Source: Combretum micranthum (Eukaryota > Streptophyta > Magnoliopsida > Myrtales > Combretaceae). Taken from it: 64,000 nt of DNA. The notes under the pieces were generated by a model, which made no database searches, was not told the DNA's origin, and was given only the letters and a program-made list of their open reading frames with translations. The position numbers were made by a program, and so were the translations under genes. The DNA lies in assembly GCA_024138025.1 (NCBI GenBank), contig JAMXBD010000013.1, forward strand, positions 1,798,001 through 1,862,000, given 5' to 3'. Below are positions 13,140 through 25,628 of this stretch, in pieces (position 1 is the stretch's first letter; the number at the start of each line of letters is the position of its first letter).

Positions 13140-14056
13140 GATAATTAAAATGTAAAAGATGCTCAGGTTATGGACAACTTGAACATCGATGTCCAAATCA
13201 ATATGCAGTGAAACTTATTAATGGAATTCCTATATTTATTATAGAGGATGAGATTATGAAAAGTGGAAAAAAGGAATTTTTTGTAATTTTTGAGGAAAAT
13301 AATAGTGGAATTCTTAAAAGGAGTTTAGAAGGTAACCATGTGATGCAAGTGGAAATTACCAATAGTGTTTATTGTGATGTTGAATACAAAGGTACTAAGG
13401 ATACTAGCGTGGAGGAGATATTTGATGTTATAGGAGATGTACACTATTGCCTATAGGTTGAAATAGCTATATGTGTACCTGAGATAATAACACTTCCAGT
13501 TGTGATAGGAACTTATGATAATTTCAAGTATTTTTATATTGATTTTCCTATAGTTCATCCATTATATGTTGATGCACTAGTGCAATTGCTAAGAATTGAA
13601 GAATATTGCAATTTCATTGTTCCTGTAAATTTATATGCACTGTTTGTGGATATTCATTGGAGTCTTTATGATGATTACATATATTGGAGGAGTGTTGTGA
13701 TTTGGTATGGAAGTGTTATGGAAAGAATATTTGTATACAAGTGACAAACTACTGAGTTTACTCATGAGAAAAGGTATGCAGATGCACCAGTGAGCCTTGA
13801 AACCTTACCACATACTATTTGTCTTAGAGTAGCTGGTAGCTTGGTGTTGATAAATCTGCCCCCTGTTGTCATGTGTGTTTCCTCTGTTGGGGATGATTCT
13901 CATATTTGTGTTACCAAGGATGAATACTACATATATGGTAGATCTTTATGTCATATGTTAGAAGGGAGAATTCATGTAATTCTTTATAAGAAGATTATAC
14001 AAGGGATCCAGGATGGTGTGTTGATCGAGAATTACTATTCAAGAGAAGATTTTTAG
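13140..14056 (+). pseudogene. Interior frames of the non-autonomous element, with gag-like zinc knuckle
   Basis: At about 13150-13192 the translation is CKRCSGYGQLEHRC, a gypsy gag zinc knuckle in which the histidine ligand has become glutamine. Three short open frames follow (13208-13456, 13502-13744, 13790-14056), separated by single stops, so they may once have been one protein of about 280 residues. I recognise no protease, RT or integrase motif in them. They could be rapidly diverged gag-pol or captured sequence. Product unknown. Confidence 0.5.
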
Positions 14057-14527
14057 ATCAAGCATTGGAAAAAGAACGTCAATTGAGCATCGCTGGAAAA
14101 TTTTATTTAACTATTGTTGAGTTTTGCAAGTTTATTTTTTATCTGGGTGGATATATTTTTCATCAAGATTTGAGGGCAAATCTCCAATAAGCCTGGGAGG
14201 ATGATGAGCATCAAATTATAATAGATCAAGATTGAGGGCAAACCTTCCACATGCCTATTGAGATGAGGGGAATCAACCTAAAGGATTACAAGATCTAAAA
14301 TTGAAGATAGCAGAACTTTTGGCTGATCTTGGTTTGGAGGGAAACGCCGGCTCTATGTCGCTGACCTTCCTGACTTAAGCTACAGGCCTTTGGTCGGCCT
14401 TCAACAAGCACACATTCGAATTTTTTAGCGACACTAGCAAAGTCGCTAGCCTTTATCTTTTGAGTACTTGGCCTTTATTTTAAAAAAGCTTTAGTTTCTT
14501 TGTTTTTTTCCTTTTGGGTTTTACTTT

Positions 14528-14885
14528 GTGTTAGTTTTTGTAGGTCTTTATTCTTGTTATGATAGACAGTTTTGAGACATTTAATTAAATTCCTTTCTTT
14601 GTGTTTGTCTTTCATCATTGAGAGCGAATTCATTGAGTTCTTATTGATCTTTGTGATCGTGGCAAACAATATGTTCTTATCAATCATTGTGATTGTGGTG
14701 TACATACCATTCAATCTTTCTTGTTCATCATATCAAGAGAGAAAGAGTGTAGTTCGGGTTATTTTTGGTGCGTTATATCTATCAATAACGCTAATCATAT
14801 CCTTTATTTTTAATTGCCTCTAAATTTTAAAAATCAAATCCACTGCAATTCACCAATCATTTCGGTATAAGAAATTATAGGCACA
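14528..14885 (+). repeat. 3' LTR of the non-autonomous element
   Basis: Direct repeat of 12374-12730, ending TATAGGCACA. The ORFs on both strands inside it (14475-14823) are shadows. Confidence 0.75.
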
Positions 14886-14929
14886 TTAGGAAGTTTGTGC
14901 TTAGTCTGATTTATAATTTCATCACCAAG

Positions 14930-17900
14930 TATGAAATTTGAGAAGTGAGAAAAAGATAGAGAGGGCATTTATTTGAAATACCTTAAATCCTCACATAAGT
15001 TAGAAATCTATTTAGGATAGGTTAAATGAATAAAATAACTAAATGATAGAAAAAGAATAGATAATTTGAGATAATAAAATTAGTAAATGGGTTAAATTGA
15101 GATTTGAGATTTCAAATATCCCTTTTAAAAATTGTTTAATTGTTTTATCTATTAGTTTTGGCAAATTGAGTTTCATGATCTTTTCTATATTTCAAATATC
15201 ATTCATATAACCCAATTTCAAATCATAAATTCTTAAACATTCAATTTAAATGTTTTATTTAAACTTCTAAACCTTGAATTTTAGTTTAAGTTTCATTTTC
15301 TTAAATCTTTATAAATTTTGAAATCAATTACTTGTTTAAAAATTCCAATTTTTAAATCTAAACTCAAATTAAATATTAATTTTTATAAACTAAACTTTTT
15401 AAGTATGTTTCTAAATCAAGTTATTAATTTATATATATAGATTCTCAAACTATTCTTTAATTACTTCTTATACTTAATATAATTATAAGATAGTTTTAAA
15501 CCGAATACCTTATCTTAAAAATGTCTTTAGCCTTTATCTTTTTCATTCTTTTTCCTCTTTTCCCACATGCCTTTATTCTTTTCCTTTCCTATTCGGTTCC
15601 CTTTTTTCTTCTTCTTTCCTTATTTTCTCTTTTCTTTCTTCGAATTCTCAAATCAAATCTCAATTTCAAAGAGATCCTAGATGAAATCAAATTTAGGAAA
15701 AAGATAGGAAGTGAGAATCATGCTAGTAGTAGCTTCAACATCTTACAAGTGGTGGTGATAGAGTAGATCAAGTAACTTATGGTTGATGAACAAGTAAGTT
15801 ATTGTCTTTGTTTGTTTTGATTGTTGTTATTTCATGTATGTGCAAGATATAAGTAGAATTTAAGATAGAACTTGTAAGTTTGTAACATTTGAAGTTACAA
15901 GTTAAAACACAAGTGGGTTCATGTTTATTAAAACTAAGACTATGATGGCATATGAAGTGAAAACATGTATGTAGATGTTATAGATGATAATTCTAAGTTT
16001 GTATGATGAATATAGGATGTTAAAAGCTGGAAAATGATGCAAAACAAATAGGAAATAGGTTGTGTTTTCGAGATATAAAAAAGAGCAAAGAGCACGGAGG
16101 AAACCTGAAGAGCCAAATTAAGTTATGTTACTTACTTTTTCTTGAAAATTTTCGAAGTTTACTCATTAGAGAGGAAACATGGCTGGAACATGATCTTGCG
16201 TATCACGCTATGCTTCTCTCTTATTCATTTTAACAAAAACAATTTCAATTCCTAGAACAGCGTAGCTAAAACACAGGATGATCTATCTCCTCGTGTTCCT
16301 ATCTATTTCTCACGTGTTTTATATGCGAAAAGGAAACACAGCTAGAACACAACTAGAAATATCTTGTTGTGCTTCTCTCTAACCCATGAGCATCATACAT
16401 ATTGATGAAACACGTATACATGTAATTTATATTTTATTTAAAGTGAAATACAACTGAAACATGGGTTATTGTATTCCACAGTGTTCATCTTTGATCTTTG
16501 AAAATTAAAATGTTAAGTGAAACATGGTAGGAACATGATTAGTTGTATCGGGTCGTACTTCTCAATGGTTTTTGAACTATAAAAAAAAAAAAAAAAAATG
16601 ATGGAAACACGGTAGAATGTATTTGACCGTGCTTCTTCTTATGCATATACATGGGGTGAAGCACGGCTCGTGTACCTTCCCATGTTTTTCCTAAAGATGC
16701 GAAATTGTATAAAAATAAAATAAAAAGGAAAAAGATAAATGATAGTTAATATAATATATTGATTAAATGATATAATTAAGAATGATTTTAGTGAATTTAT
16801 AGATTTAATAAATAATTTGATTAAACATAGGAGTTAGACATAAAACGAACTTAGTTAATAATCTTAAGTTCAACATGGCTTAATGAACTGTAATGAGCTA
16901 CAATGAATTAGATTAGTAAAGTTTAATTAACTTGGCTAAGTAATTGAATGAAATGATTATGTTTAATCAATTTGGTTAAGATTAAGTTAAAATTTGATTA
17001 GACAAAATGTTAGGATAAATCATAAATAACATGGAGAACATGTTGCTTCAAATGTTGTTGCTAAGATAAATGAATGTTTTGATAATGTCTTTATAATAAA
17101 TGACTATAAACAGAGAAAAAAGATATAATTTGGCAGGTAATGGAGAACTGTTCGTATCTTAGTAGGGCGATCTTTCCAGCCATGGTGGGTTCATACTTGG
17201 TGTATGATCAAATAGGATTTTAATAAAAAGTTTGATGTAAATGGATCATTAATTAAATTGCTTATATGAGTTTAATTCTTGAATAGAATATGGATACCTA
17301 ATTTATCTTTTGAGATAGCTTTGGCCTACCCTCTATTTTATGTCTGCATCTTGAATGTATAAGGCACGCAGTGATGTGCTTGTTGTTTGTTAGGATAAGC
17401 ATTCCAAATGAACTAAAATTTAAAGACGACTTAATAATTAACGAGTGATGCTTGTGCTTGTGTTGTTTAATTTGATATGGGGAGCGACAACCTTGTTTGG
17501 AGTTGGGTACCGTAGTTAAGCACTTAGGCCACCTTCATATCATGATGCAATGACAAATATCATGATGCAATAGTATGTCATGATGCAATGACGACTCATA
17601 AGTGGCTTAATGGGTAGCTGATAGGGCAAATAGTATTGGTATAATAATTACTTAGGCTTCGTTGAAGTAACATAGTTTAGTTCACGTTTATGGGACCGAT
17701 TGAACTAAATGATGTTGTGAACTACGATAAGTGAAGCTATATAATGGCTGTGAATCTTAGATAAGGCTATTATCTCTTTTTTGATTAGATATATGAGATA
17801 TAAGTATTTGTACTGCTTATATTAACCCTCTAAACAACTACTGTTACTTAAGACCCCCAAGTTTCCAAAAAATGCTCCAGAGCAGTGCTCTAGTATTGAT

Positions 17901-18340
17901 TTGTTTATCTTAATTTGAAGATAATAAACTGTCATTATTGCATTGCATTAGCTTAAGCATGTGTGGCATATTGTGTGTGTTTGTCTTGCTGTGTATTGAG
18001 CTTCGGCTTATTATTGTTTTCTTTCCACGTGATGGCGATTTTGATGACGATGATAATTTGATGATGTTGATTTGATGATGATGTTTGATTTGGGAATATG
18101 GGATGAATTAAGGGGGACTTGTGGATGAGTGAAGTGAGCTAGGACCGTGGATTTTATTTCAGTTATTTTGTTTTAAAGAGCTGGATTTATCTTTTGAAGC
18201 TGTATTTTTTTCTTTAAAGGCTGGTGGAGCCCATGTGTTTTGTAATAAGCTTTTAAAGTTTTGTTTAATCAAAGTTGATCTACTCGTGTGAGTAGAATTA
18301 TGATTTTTATAAAGCTTATTTTTTTTGTTATAAATTCAGT
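14930..18340. mobile_element. Candidate long gypsy-type LTR or LTR fragment
   Basis: This stretch has no coding motif. Its arrangement parallels, in sense orientation, the reversed 2.4-kb solo LTR at 22601-24981: a pyrimidine-rich tract (15520-15650), a leader-like region with GTAAGT words (15790-15830), a degenerate repeat array (16150-16690), then A-rich DNA and a GATGATGATG-rich 3' part (18020-18090). Termini and target duplication were not found, so the assignment is an inference from architecture. The 81-codon frame at 15521-15766 is pyrimidine-tract noise. Confidence 0.35.
16150..16690. repeat. Degenerate array built on a GAAACACGGCTxGAACAC motif
   Basis: Five or six irregularly spaced copies (about 90-120 bp apart) of a motif resembling GAAACACGGCTAGAACAC occur, several followed by TCGTGTTCTTCTCTC-like words. 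Examples begin near 16177, 16338, 16450, 16519 and 16605. Each unit is relatively GC-rich in an AT-rich surround. A poly-A run interrupts at 16580-16598. Confidence 0.55.
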
Positions 18341-19560
18341 TGTTTCCATAGTCTAATTAAATGATTTCAAAAGCAAATGTTCACGATAAATATATCATTT
18401 TAAGGAAGTTTATGCATGTAATACTTTAAGAATTATACATGACATTTCACTAGTATGTTGAAAAATCTCAATCCTAAGTAATCAATTAGGTTATCAGCTC
18501 TCCTACAACTACCGTAGGTCAAACACCAAGATAATGATTATAGTTCATATATAATTATAGTGACCTCATCATAATCAATATAACCTGAAAAATAAAGGAA
18601 GAGTCAATGCTATAACCAGTACTAAAAACTGACCTCATAATCATTCTCTAAAAATCAAAACTCAAGACATTTACTAATTCGAGCCAAGGTCTCAAAGCAC
18701 ATACAAGCCAAAACCTTAAGACAAATATGGGTCAAAACCTGCAACAAACATGGCACTTATTTCACAACAGATATAGACCGAAGCCTAAAAACTAATATGG
18801 ACTAAAGCCGCAAAGCAAACACTGATCTATGCCTCACAATCAATATAGATATAGCAGTGTCAAATGAAAACATCCATTATTGGATTATGTAAAAGTTTAT
18901 CCATCACTAAACTATAACCGTTACCTATATCATCACTATATCCTTTCATCCTAAGAGTTTCTTAAACATGAACTGATCACACTACTAGAATAGCTTTGTT
19001 AAAAACGGAGTTCATATGATGAAATTCTTGAACAACTGTTGAAAATGTGGAGGAAGGGTTCCAAAATTGGAAATATGGTGAAAGTAACGCAGTTAACCAA
19101 AAACAAATTCCTAAAAGATGACCTATAATGGTTTTAAAGGTTTTTTAATTGGTGTCTCATCATTGAATAAAAATCTATCACACCTTTCAACTATAGATAC
19201 TCCCTGTACCTACTTTTGGTCTATCCTCTAACTGTCAATTACGATTAAATATAACCTAATTCTTGAGGTTGGAAGCCGAAACGAACTAATCCGCATTTAC
19301 AATGATTTGGTTCATTGCTATAAAGATTTGCGGTTTTGAAATCAAATTGTTTCAAGTGCAAGTCAATTCAACCTAGTTTAGAGTTTATACCACTTAAAAA
19401 AAATAATACTCAGTTGTTTTGATTACATTTAAATACACACAACACATTTTACATCTTTCACTATTAATCTTACTCCTATAATTCAATGAAATATTTTAAC
19501 TCAAAAAAGGTAACAGGCAGACTATGACTGCTTATACACATAGGAAGAAAAAAAATGAAT
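18341..19560. other. No gene; includes a degenerate short-unit array
   Basis: The stretch is AT-rich and non-coding. At 18660-18850 a unit of about 30 bp, built on words such as AAAACCTNAAAACAAATATGG, recurs six or seven times in strongly diverged form. No termini of a mobile element were recognised. Confidence 0.4.
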
Positions 19561-19936
19561 AAATTATACCATAAGGTATCAATATTTGAAGATAAGTTCA
19601 TTTAAGGTATTAATGTTTTGAGTGGTTAAAAAGAGGAATCAATGTTTCACAAAATAAATCAAATAAGATATCAATTTTTTTTGTAAAGTTCATTTAAAAT
19701 ATCAATGTTTAGATTAGTTTTTAATTAATTTTACTTAATTTTTCTCAATGTTCAACTATTGATACCTTATTTAACTCACTTTACGAAACGTTAATTCATT
19801 TTTTTAACCATCTGAAATATTGATACCGTAAATGAATTTACCGCTAAATATTGATTTTCATTTTTAACCAATTGAGAGGTGGATATTTTAAATGAACTTA
19901 TCCAAAAATGTTGATATCTTTTGATGTAATTTACCT
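19561..19936. mobile_element. Foldback MITE, probably Mutator-like
   Basis: Two long arms are inverted copies of each other: the left arm contains AATTATACCATAAGGTATC and the right arm ends in GATATCTTTTGATGTAATTTACC. Flanks read AAAAAAATGAATA on the left and AAAAAAATTATGAATA on the right, an imperfect duplication of about 10-13 bp. Structure and terminal GTAATTTACC-type words match the foldback at 40265-40631. Confidence 0.55.
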
Positions 19937-20309
19937 AAAAAAATTATGAATAATATTCTTTTGAAACAAGGTCAACTTGCCACTCAAGCTTATTATGTAA
20001 ATTTCGCTTTTGATAATTTATGTTACAAAATAGGCAAGTTAAGAGAAAGCTAAATTAAAGAAAAAAAAATACTGATAAACTTGCTTGGTTGTTCCTTCTT
20101 GCTTACGATTCGTTTACTTTACTAAATGAATAAAATTATAATGGAACTACTATTTTAGAATAGAGCTACAATAAAATTTTCATTTGTTAATTTTTTATTT
20201 AAATGAGAATTTTATGGAAAAATAGCTACTTCATATTAAATTGTTATTATTGCAACGTAACTACATAAAAATTAAAGATAAAATTGAAGTCTTTTGAATT
20301 ACACATGTT

Positions 20310-20430
20310 ACCAGATAGCAATATTCTATATCTCCATTGATTCAAAATATACCATATGATACAAACATCCAAAATTTGAAATTTTGAAGGAAAAGGGCAA
20401 TGGTACAACTTTCTAATTCAATGGATCGTG
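20310..20430 (-). repeat. Fragment of the gypsy LTR family found at 21.4-26.1 kb
   Basis: The words CATCCAAAATTTGAAATTTT and AAAAGGGCAATGGTACAACTTT match the LTR copies at about 21900-21990 and 25800-25890 in the same orientation. Confidence 0.5.
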
Positions 20431-20470
20431 ATATCTATCATTCTTTTTGTTCAAGTTCCCTTACGTCTTT

Positions 20471-21370
20471 TGGTATCGGAGCATTGAAGGACACACTTAT
20501 CCAATAGAGATGGAGAACTTTATACCCAATTGACAATTGGAAGTTATGGATGTCTTGTGATCATTGATGAGCTCTCCTACAATATAATTTCTAAATATGC
20601 TATTGAGAAATTGGGCTTAATAGTAGTAGATTATCCATGTCCATATGGCATGGTTTGTAACAATCAACCAATTCGAGTGACAAAACAAGCACATGTTTCT
20701 TTTTATTTGAAAACTAATTATAAAGATTCAATTTTAAGTGATAACCCTCACATGGATGATTGTCACATGCACTTGGACTAACCATGAAAAATTTACACGT
20801 GATGTGGGTCACAATCCTATTAAGATTTACTATCATTTTACTATAGGAAGAAAATTTATCTTAGTACCCATGGCACAAGAATATGTGCAACAGGTGGTGG
20901 GAGCATGAAAGGGTCAAGTGAATAATTGGTTAGCTGAGAGATCCAAGGTTGATGTTACAGAAAATTTCAAGAAGAATGAAGATGAAGATGTTTTCAAGGC
21001 TAATGGTGAATCGATACTTATATTGATGAAGAGGGGATGTTTTTTAGGTTGTTGATGACGATGAACCAAATTTTAATATGAACAAGAGTATGTGATTGGA
21101 GATGGTGGGGAGAATTTGGTTGTTAGGAGGTCTTCTATGACTCCATGGGCTCTTTAAGATGATTAGCTGAAGAATAACATTTTCCAGTCTACCTACACCA
21201 TTCTAGGAAAGGTGAGAAGAGGTTCAAGGAGACCGACCAAAACCGAACTAGCAATTAGTTGGCATGGGTCAACTCGCTAAGGTTGGATTGATTTGTTTGA
21301 AGCTTGTATAGTTAATTCCAATCGTTCTTGTGTGAAATGGTGAAAATTTGAGGGGGCGTTTTGTTTGGCA
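20471..21370 (+). mobile_element. Gypsy-derived non-autonomous interior with protease remnant
   Basis: A primer-binding-site-like TGGTATCGGAGC (20471-20482) precedes an open frame at 20530-20781. That frame resembles the aspartic-protease region of plant Ty3-gypsy polyproteins (pattern CLVIIDELSYNIISKYAIEKLGL, HMDDCHMHL), but the active-site glycine-serine pair after the aspartate is lost. Downstream, YLVPMAQEYVQQVV (about 20865-20905) fits the segment that follows protease. There is then a jump to a short tail without RT. A related copy lies inverted at 22226-25745. Confidence 0.6.
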
Positions 21371-22225
21371 TAGGGGGAATAAACTAGTTAATATCTTTTC
21401 AACATCTTTTAATATATTTTAAATATGTTAATTCAAAAGAATATTTTTTTAATATCTTTTAGTAAATTTTTCATATTTTATTAAGATAAAATATCTTTTA
21501 GTAGGATTTTTTTTCAAATTTCTATTTAGTTTATGATAGCATTTTATATCTTTTTACCTTTTTGGTCAATTTTAGGGTTTTAGTATTTATTGTACATCTT
21601 TGGGTGAAGTGATAGATTATTCAAATGATCAATAATATTATTTAGAATTGCATTATTGCTCTTTTACAAGAATTTCGAATTAACTTACAATTTTTTATTT
21701 TTGGATGCTTATATCTTTTCAGTATTCTTGGAATCAATAGATATGCAGAAGATCGTTATTCGATAATCATGTTTGATTCGATGGATTTCAACTTCTTTTT
21801 TTATTCTTGTATAGTTTACAATGAAAGATCATGAAAATTAAATATAAATTCTAAATTTGTTGAATCATGCATGATTACTAGAGAAACGATCTCCTATACG
21901 CTTATTGATTCTAAGTATAACCAAATGATGTAAGCATCCAAAATTTGAAATTAGCAAGGTAATTTAAAATTTTGGGGGAAAAGAGCAAGAGTGCAACTTT
22001 GTAATTTAGTTAATGATCAAGAAAATAACATGTCAATTCACCTTAATGTGTGCAATAAATACTAAAAACCTAAAATTTACTAAAAAGGAAAAAAAAAAGA
22101 TTAAAAAGTCTTATCATAAACTAAATAAAAAGATATAAAAAATCCTACTAAAATATATTTCATCTTGATAAAATCTGAAAATCCTACTTAAAGATATTTA
22201 AAAGATATTGATTTCATTCACCCTT
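21370..22225. repeat. Head-to-head inverted LTR pair
   Basis: Sequence 21370-21800 (TATCTTTTCAACATCTTTTA onward) reappears reverse-complemented at about 21870-22225, and again at 25745-26135. The pair forms an inverted repeat of about 0.4 kb per arm with a short spacer. It probably arose where two oppositely oriented gypsy-derived elements abut. Confidence 0.65.
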
Positions 22226-22600
22226 GAATTATGTCCATGTCACCCAAGAACTAAAATTAACTACACAAGCCTCAAACAAATTGATTTAACCTTGGTCAGT
22301 CGACCCATGCCTATTAACTACTGTTTCGGTTTAGTATGTCTCCTTGAACCTCTTCTCACCTTTCTCGGAATGGTGTAGATAGACTAGAAAATATTATTCC
22401 TCAGCTGGCCATCTCCAGTTACACACTTTTGTTCAACATAATTAGTATAAAAAATTGGTTCGCTATCATCTACAACCTCAAAAGCATCCTCCTCTTCATC
22501 AACATAAGTATCAAAGACTAGTTCAACCTCAACCTCAAAAACATTTTCATCTTCATCCTTGAAATTCTCAACTTTTTCTATAACATCAATCTTGTTTTTC

Positions 22601-24981
22601 TGTAAGGACTCGATATCACCTTATATTCGAAATAGGAGATAACGGTTCCCCAACCACATATAACCTATAAGATTATATGTAAGGTTGCCTGAAAGAATTG
22701 TTTGAGTAATTGTTTATCTAATTCCATAAAAATAATATACAATAGGATACATAGATTTTTTTTTTTTTTCTAATCTTAAACAAAACTATACTACTACACT
22801 ACCAACACATTTTGCAAAGGGGTACAACTTAACTTCTAAATAGCTAAACACATGCATATTATATATATATATATATTACATTCAAAGGCTTCTTACAAGC
22901 CTTAACAAAATCCTCAAATCACAACTCAACTAATACTATAATTACATCATTAATCAAAAGGAATCTCTTCTAATCTATTACAGGTCATAGGGTTCCATTG
23001 AGTCCAGGGTTAGCTTTAATCCTTCAAACCATCAAGAAAATCTTCAAAGTCGGTTCCGCACCCCATGCTCGTATAGAACTCATCGGAGTCATCACCTGAA
23101 ATGGATAAAATATGAGCCAAAGGCCTAGTACACAAGTAACGAATACAAAATGTGAAGTGGATCACATATTCTTAGGCTAAATGCATTATGGAACAATCAC
23201 TTGTTTATTATTAAGTCTTTAGTTAGTAAAACAACACAGGAGTATTCAAACTCCGAACAACAAGGATCTAGTATTACGTCCGCCTCCCTGAGTGGTCCTT
23301 ACTATTCATACAGACTAGGTAGCCCCACCTTCCGGCGTAACCCGTAATACTAGAGGATCCTGAGTAATGCATCACGACGCTCAGGGGGTTGATATAAGCA
23401 GCTCGGATACTCACATCTCCTAAACAATTCTATCCATTAACGAGAAAGTACCCTGCCCCCAATCTGAGCAGGGTGCCGCTCTTCGAACCAGATTCAACGG
23501 CAAACAAAGACAATCAACACTCATATATCAATAGGATTTTCTTATTTTATACTAGTTTGATTTTGATGCCTATCCTAGCAAAGAGACGAGTAAGTTACTG
23601 CATACCTGAGATAGCTCAGGAATTAATGGGGTTGACTGGGCAAGGATCTATTACTGTTTAAATCAATATTGAATTTCACACTTAGCTTAAGCACTAATTA
23701 ACTAGTTGAAAATAAAAATAAATTAAAGAAATCTAAATAAATTAATACAAAGTCATAATAAAGTATTTAACATCCTATTATATCTTAGATTGCTTAACAA
23801 ATACTTAATTGATCATATATCAAACTTCGAAAAATTTTAAAGAAAGTTTTTAAAATTCAAAAGCACAGGGGATACGCCGGCACTCAAAGCCGGTGGCTTT
23901 GAGCCGGTGTTCGATACTCTGAAAATCAACACTGCCAATGCTGGCAGCGTTCAAGGGTACGCCGGCTACCTTGATTCTACGCCGGCGGCTTTGAGCCAGT
24001 GTAGAATGCAAAATCCAAATTTCCAAAAGTTTACAGAGAGGTAGAAACCGGCAGTGTATCCATGTACGTTGTCAGCTTCTCACTCTACGCCTGCAGCTTT
24101 GGAATCCCAGTAGCCGGCGTACAATGTGAAAGAATGAACGCCGGCTGACTTTTCCAGTGAAAGCCGGTGGCGTTCGATCAGCCTTAAGAAATTTGATTCT
24201 ATTGGCTTCCAACACTGCCTATAAGCCGGCGGCGTAGAAGCCCCAGATGCCGGCATACGTTCAAATTTTAGCCTATACGAAAATGTTTTTGATTTCCCCT
24301 GTTTTATTACAACTTTGTTCATTTTTTAAAAATTCCCCAAACTTAATCCAAACTTTCTAAAGCTTGTTATATATTCCAAATACTATCCTAACAACATGAA
24401 TTCTACTTCTAATCATCAAAACTCTAATCACACTTCAAATTCACATCTCAACTACTCAATCTTTAATCTTCCAAAATACTCATCCCCACACATCAGCACT
24501 CATATAGGATATAAACTACCACTCCATTAGCCACATAATCTCATTCAAACTATCATCAATGCATCAAATCAATCCCACACCAATTATCACATCAAAATCA
24601 TTTTTATCTAACATTTACAAACAAACACAATATAGAACATAAAATAAAAGATAAAGTTTGCATTAAACTCACATGACTAAATCTTGGCTTGGAATGATGT
24701 TCAAATCCTAAAGCTTGTAATAAATCTTGGCTTAGGGTTTAAGATTTTGGGATGAGAAAGGAAGAAAGAAAGAAAGAAAGAAAGTAAAGAAGTGAAAATT
24801 CGTATGGGGAAATAGGGCTGCCAAAAAGAGGTCAAAAACATGTATAAACAAAGTCAATTGTCATCCAAACTTAGCCATTAGGGGTATATTTGTCCTACAA
24901 TTAATTTAGGCAAATTTCAAATGCATTTGAATTGGATTTAAGCTTAAAAAGTGGGCTTAAAATTTGAAAAATTCTGTCACA
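22601..24981 (-). mobile_element. Probable solo LTR of a large gypsy element, 2.38 kb
   Basis: It begins TGTAAGGACTCGATATCACC and ends ATTCTGTCACA, giving TG..CA termini. It separates two halves of the non-autonomous element: sequence up to 22600 and after about 25230 both align with 20700-21190. There is no coding region inside. No clear 5-bp target duplication was found (TTTTC against AATCC). On the minus strand it contains a pyrimidine tract, a leader-like region and the GC-rich array at 23871-24260. The short open frames inside are noise. Confidence 0.55.
23871..24260. repeat. GC-rich array of GCCGGC units inside the solo LTR
   Basis: About ten occurrences of GCCGG/CCGGC words arranged as short imperfect palindromes are spread over 390 bp. 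An example is the pair TACGCCGGCACTCAAAGCC and GGCTTTGAGCCGGTG at 23873-23919, with a similar unit near 23980. The surrounding DNA is under one-third GC, so this stands out sharply. The 80-codon minus frame 24322-24080 follows these repeats and is not a credible protein. Confidence 0.65.
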
Positions 24982-25159
24982 AATCCTAAGCTATTCAAAA
25001 GTAATTTGATTAAATTCTAAACATGACACATGCATATTAATTTGAAAAAGACACACATATTCATTACACTATACACACATTTATACATATCAAACAATAA
25101 TATTAATTTCATAATACTATTCACATATAAAATAACACATTCACTAATTATATTAAATA

Positions 25160-25161
<2 letters not shown>

Positions 25162-25230
<69 letters not shown>
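25162..25230. repeat. CA dinucleotide microsatellite, about 35 repeats
   Basis: An uninterrupted CA/TG run is followed by a short AT run. Long pure dinucleotide tracts are likely to vary in length between individuals. Confidence 0.95.
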
Positions 25231-25242
<12 letters not shown>

Positions 25243-25430
25243 CATTCCGATGACACATTAATATGTAATTTAAGGAATTCATGGCTATTTCATTTTCTCA
25301 TCCAACCAATTCTTCGTTTAAGACAAATTTTCTTCCCATAGTAAAATGATAGTAATTCTTAATAGGATCGCGACTCACATTATGGTAAGTTTTCCATGGT
25401 TGGTCCAAGTGTATGTGACAATGTGAATCT

Positions 25431-25628
25431 TTATAATTGGTTCCCAAAAAAAGAAAAAGAAATATGTACTTGTTTTGTTACTCGAATTGCTTGATTGTTA
25501 CGAACCACGTCATATGGACATGGATGGTCTACTATGCTTAAACCCAATTTCTCAACAACATATTTACAAATCATATTACATGATAACACATGAATGATTA
25601 CGAGATAGCGGTAACTTCCAATCATCAC
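25431..25628 (-). pseudogene. Gypsy protease-like remnant (copy B)
   Basis: The minus-strand frame has the same pattern as 20530-20781 (IGSYRYLVIIHVLSCN, VEKLGLSIVDHPCPY, AIRVTKQVHISF). In gypsy families this segment surrounds the aspartic-protease active site, but here the catalytic aspartate position is histidine. Non-functional. Confidence 0.55.

Larger units (their letters stand above)
12374..14885 (+). mobile_element. Non-autonomous LTR retrotransposon, about 2.5 kb
   Basis: Two direct repeats of about 360 bp (12374-12730 and 14528-14885) flank a 1.8-kb interior. A primer-binding site TGGTATCAGAGC (12739-12750, initiator-Met tRNA type) lies 8 bases after the left repeat. A gypsy-like zinc knuckle is followed by unrecognised open frames. 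Purine-rich GATTTGAGGGCAAATC-type words at 14160-14250 resemble the end of gypsy pol. No RT or integrase is visible. LTR starts were set by homology decay and are uncertain by tens of bases. No target duplication was found. Confidence 0.75.

Noticed and set aside
15521..15766. An 81-codon frame with strongly hydrophobic start
   Set aside because: Created by a pyrimidine-rich tract of the Phe/Leu/Ser codon type; no neighbouring gene signals.
16150..16690. Regularly repeated units that could suggest a CRISPR-like array
   Set aside because: Units are degenerate and irregularly spaced, lie in plant LTR-like DNA, and have no constant repeat-spacer pattern.
24080..24322. An 80-codon minus-strand frame of unusual composition
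   Set aside because: Its content follows the GCCGGC repeats of the solo LTR.
25017..25341. Frames of repeated Cys-Val or His-Thr on both strands
   Set aside because: Direct translation of the CA microsatellite.
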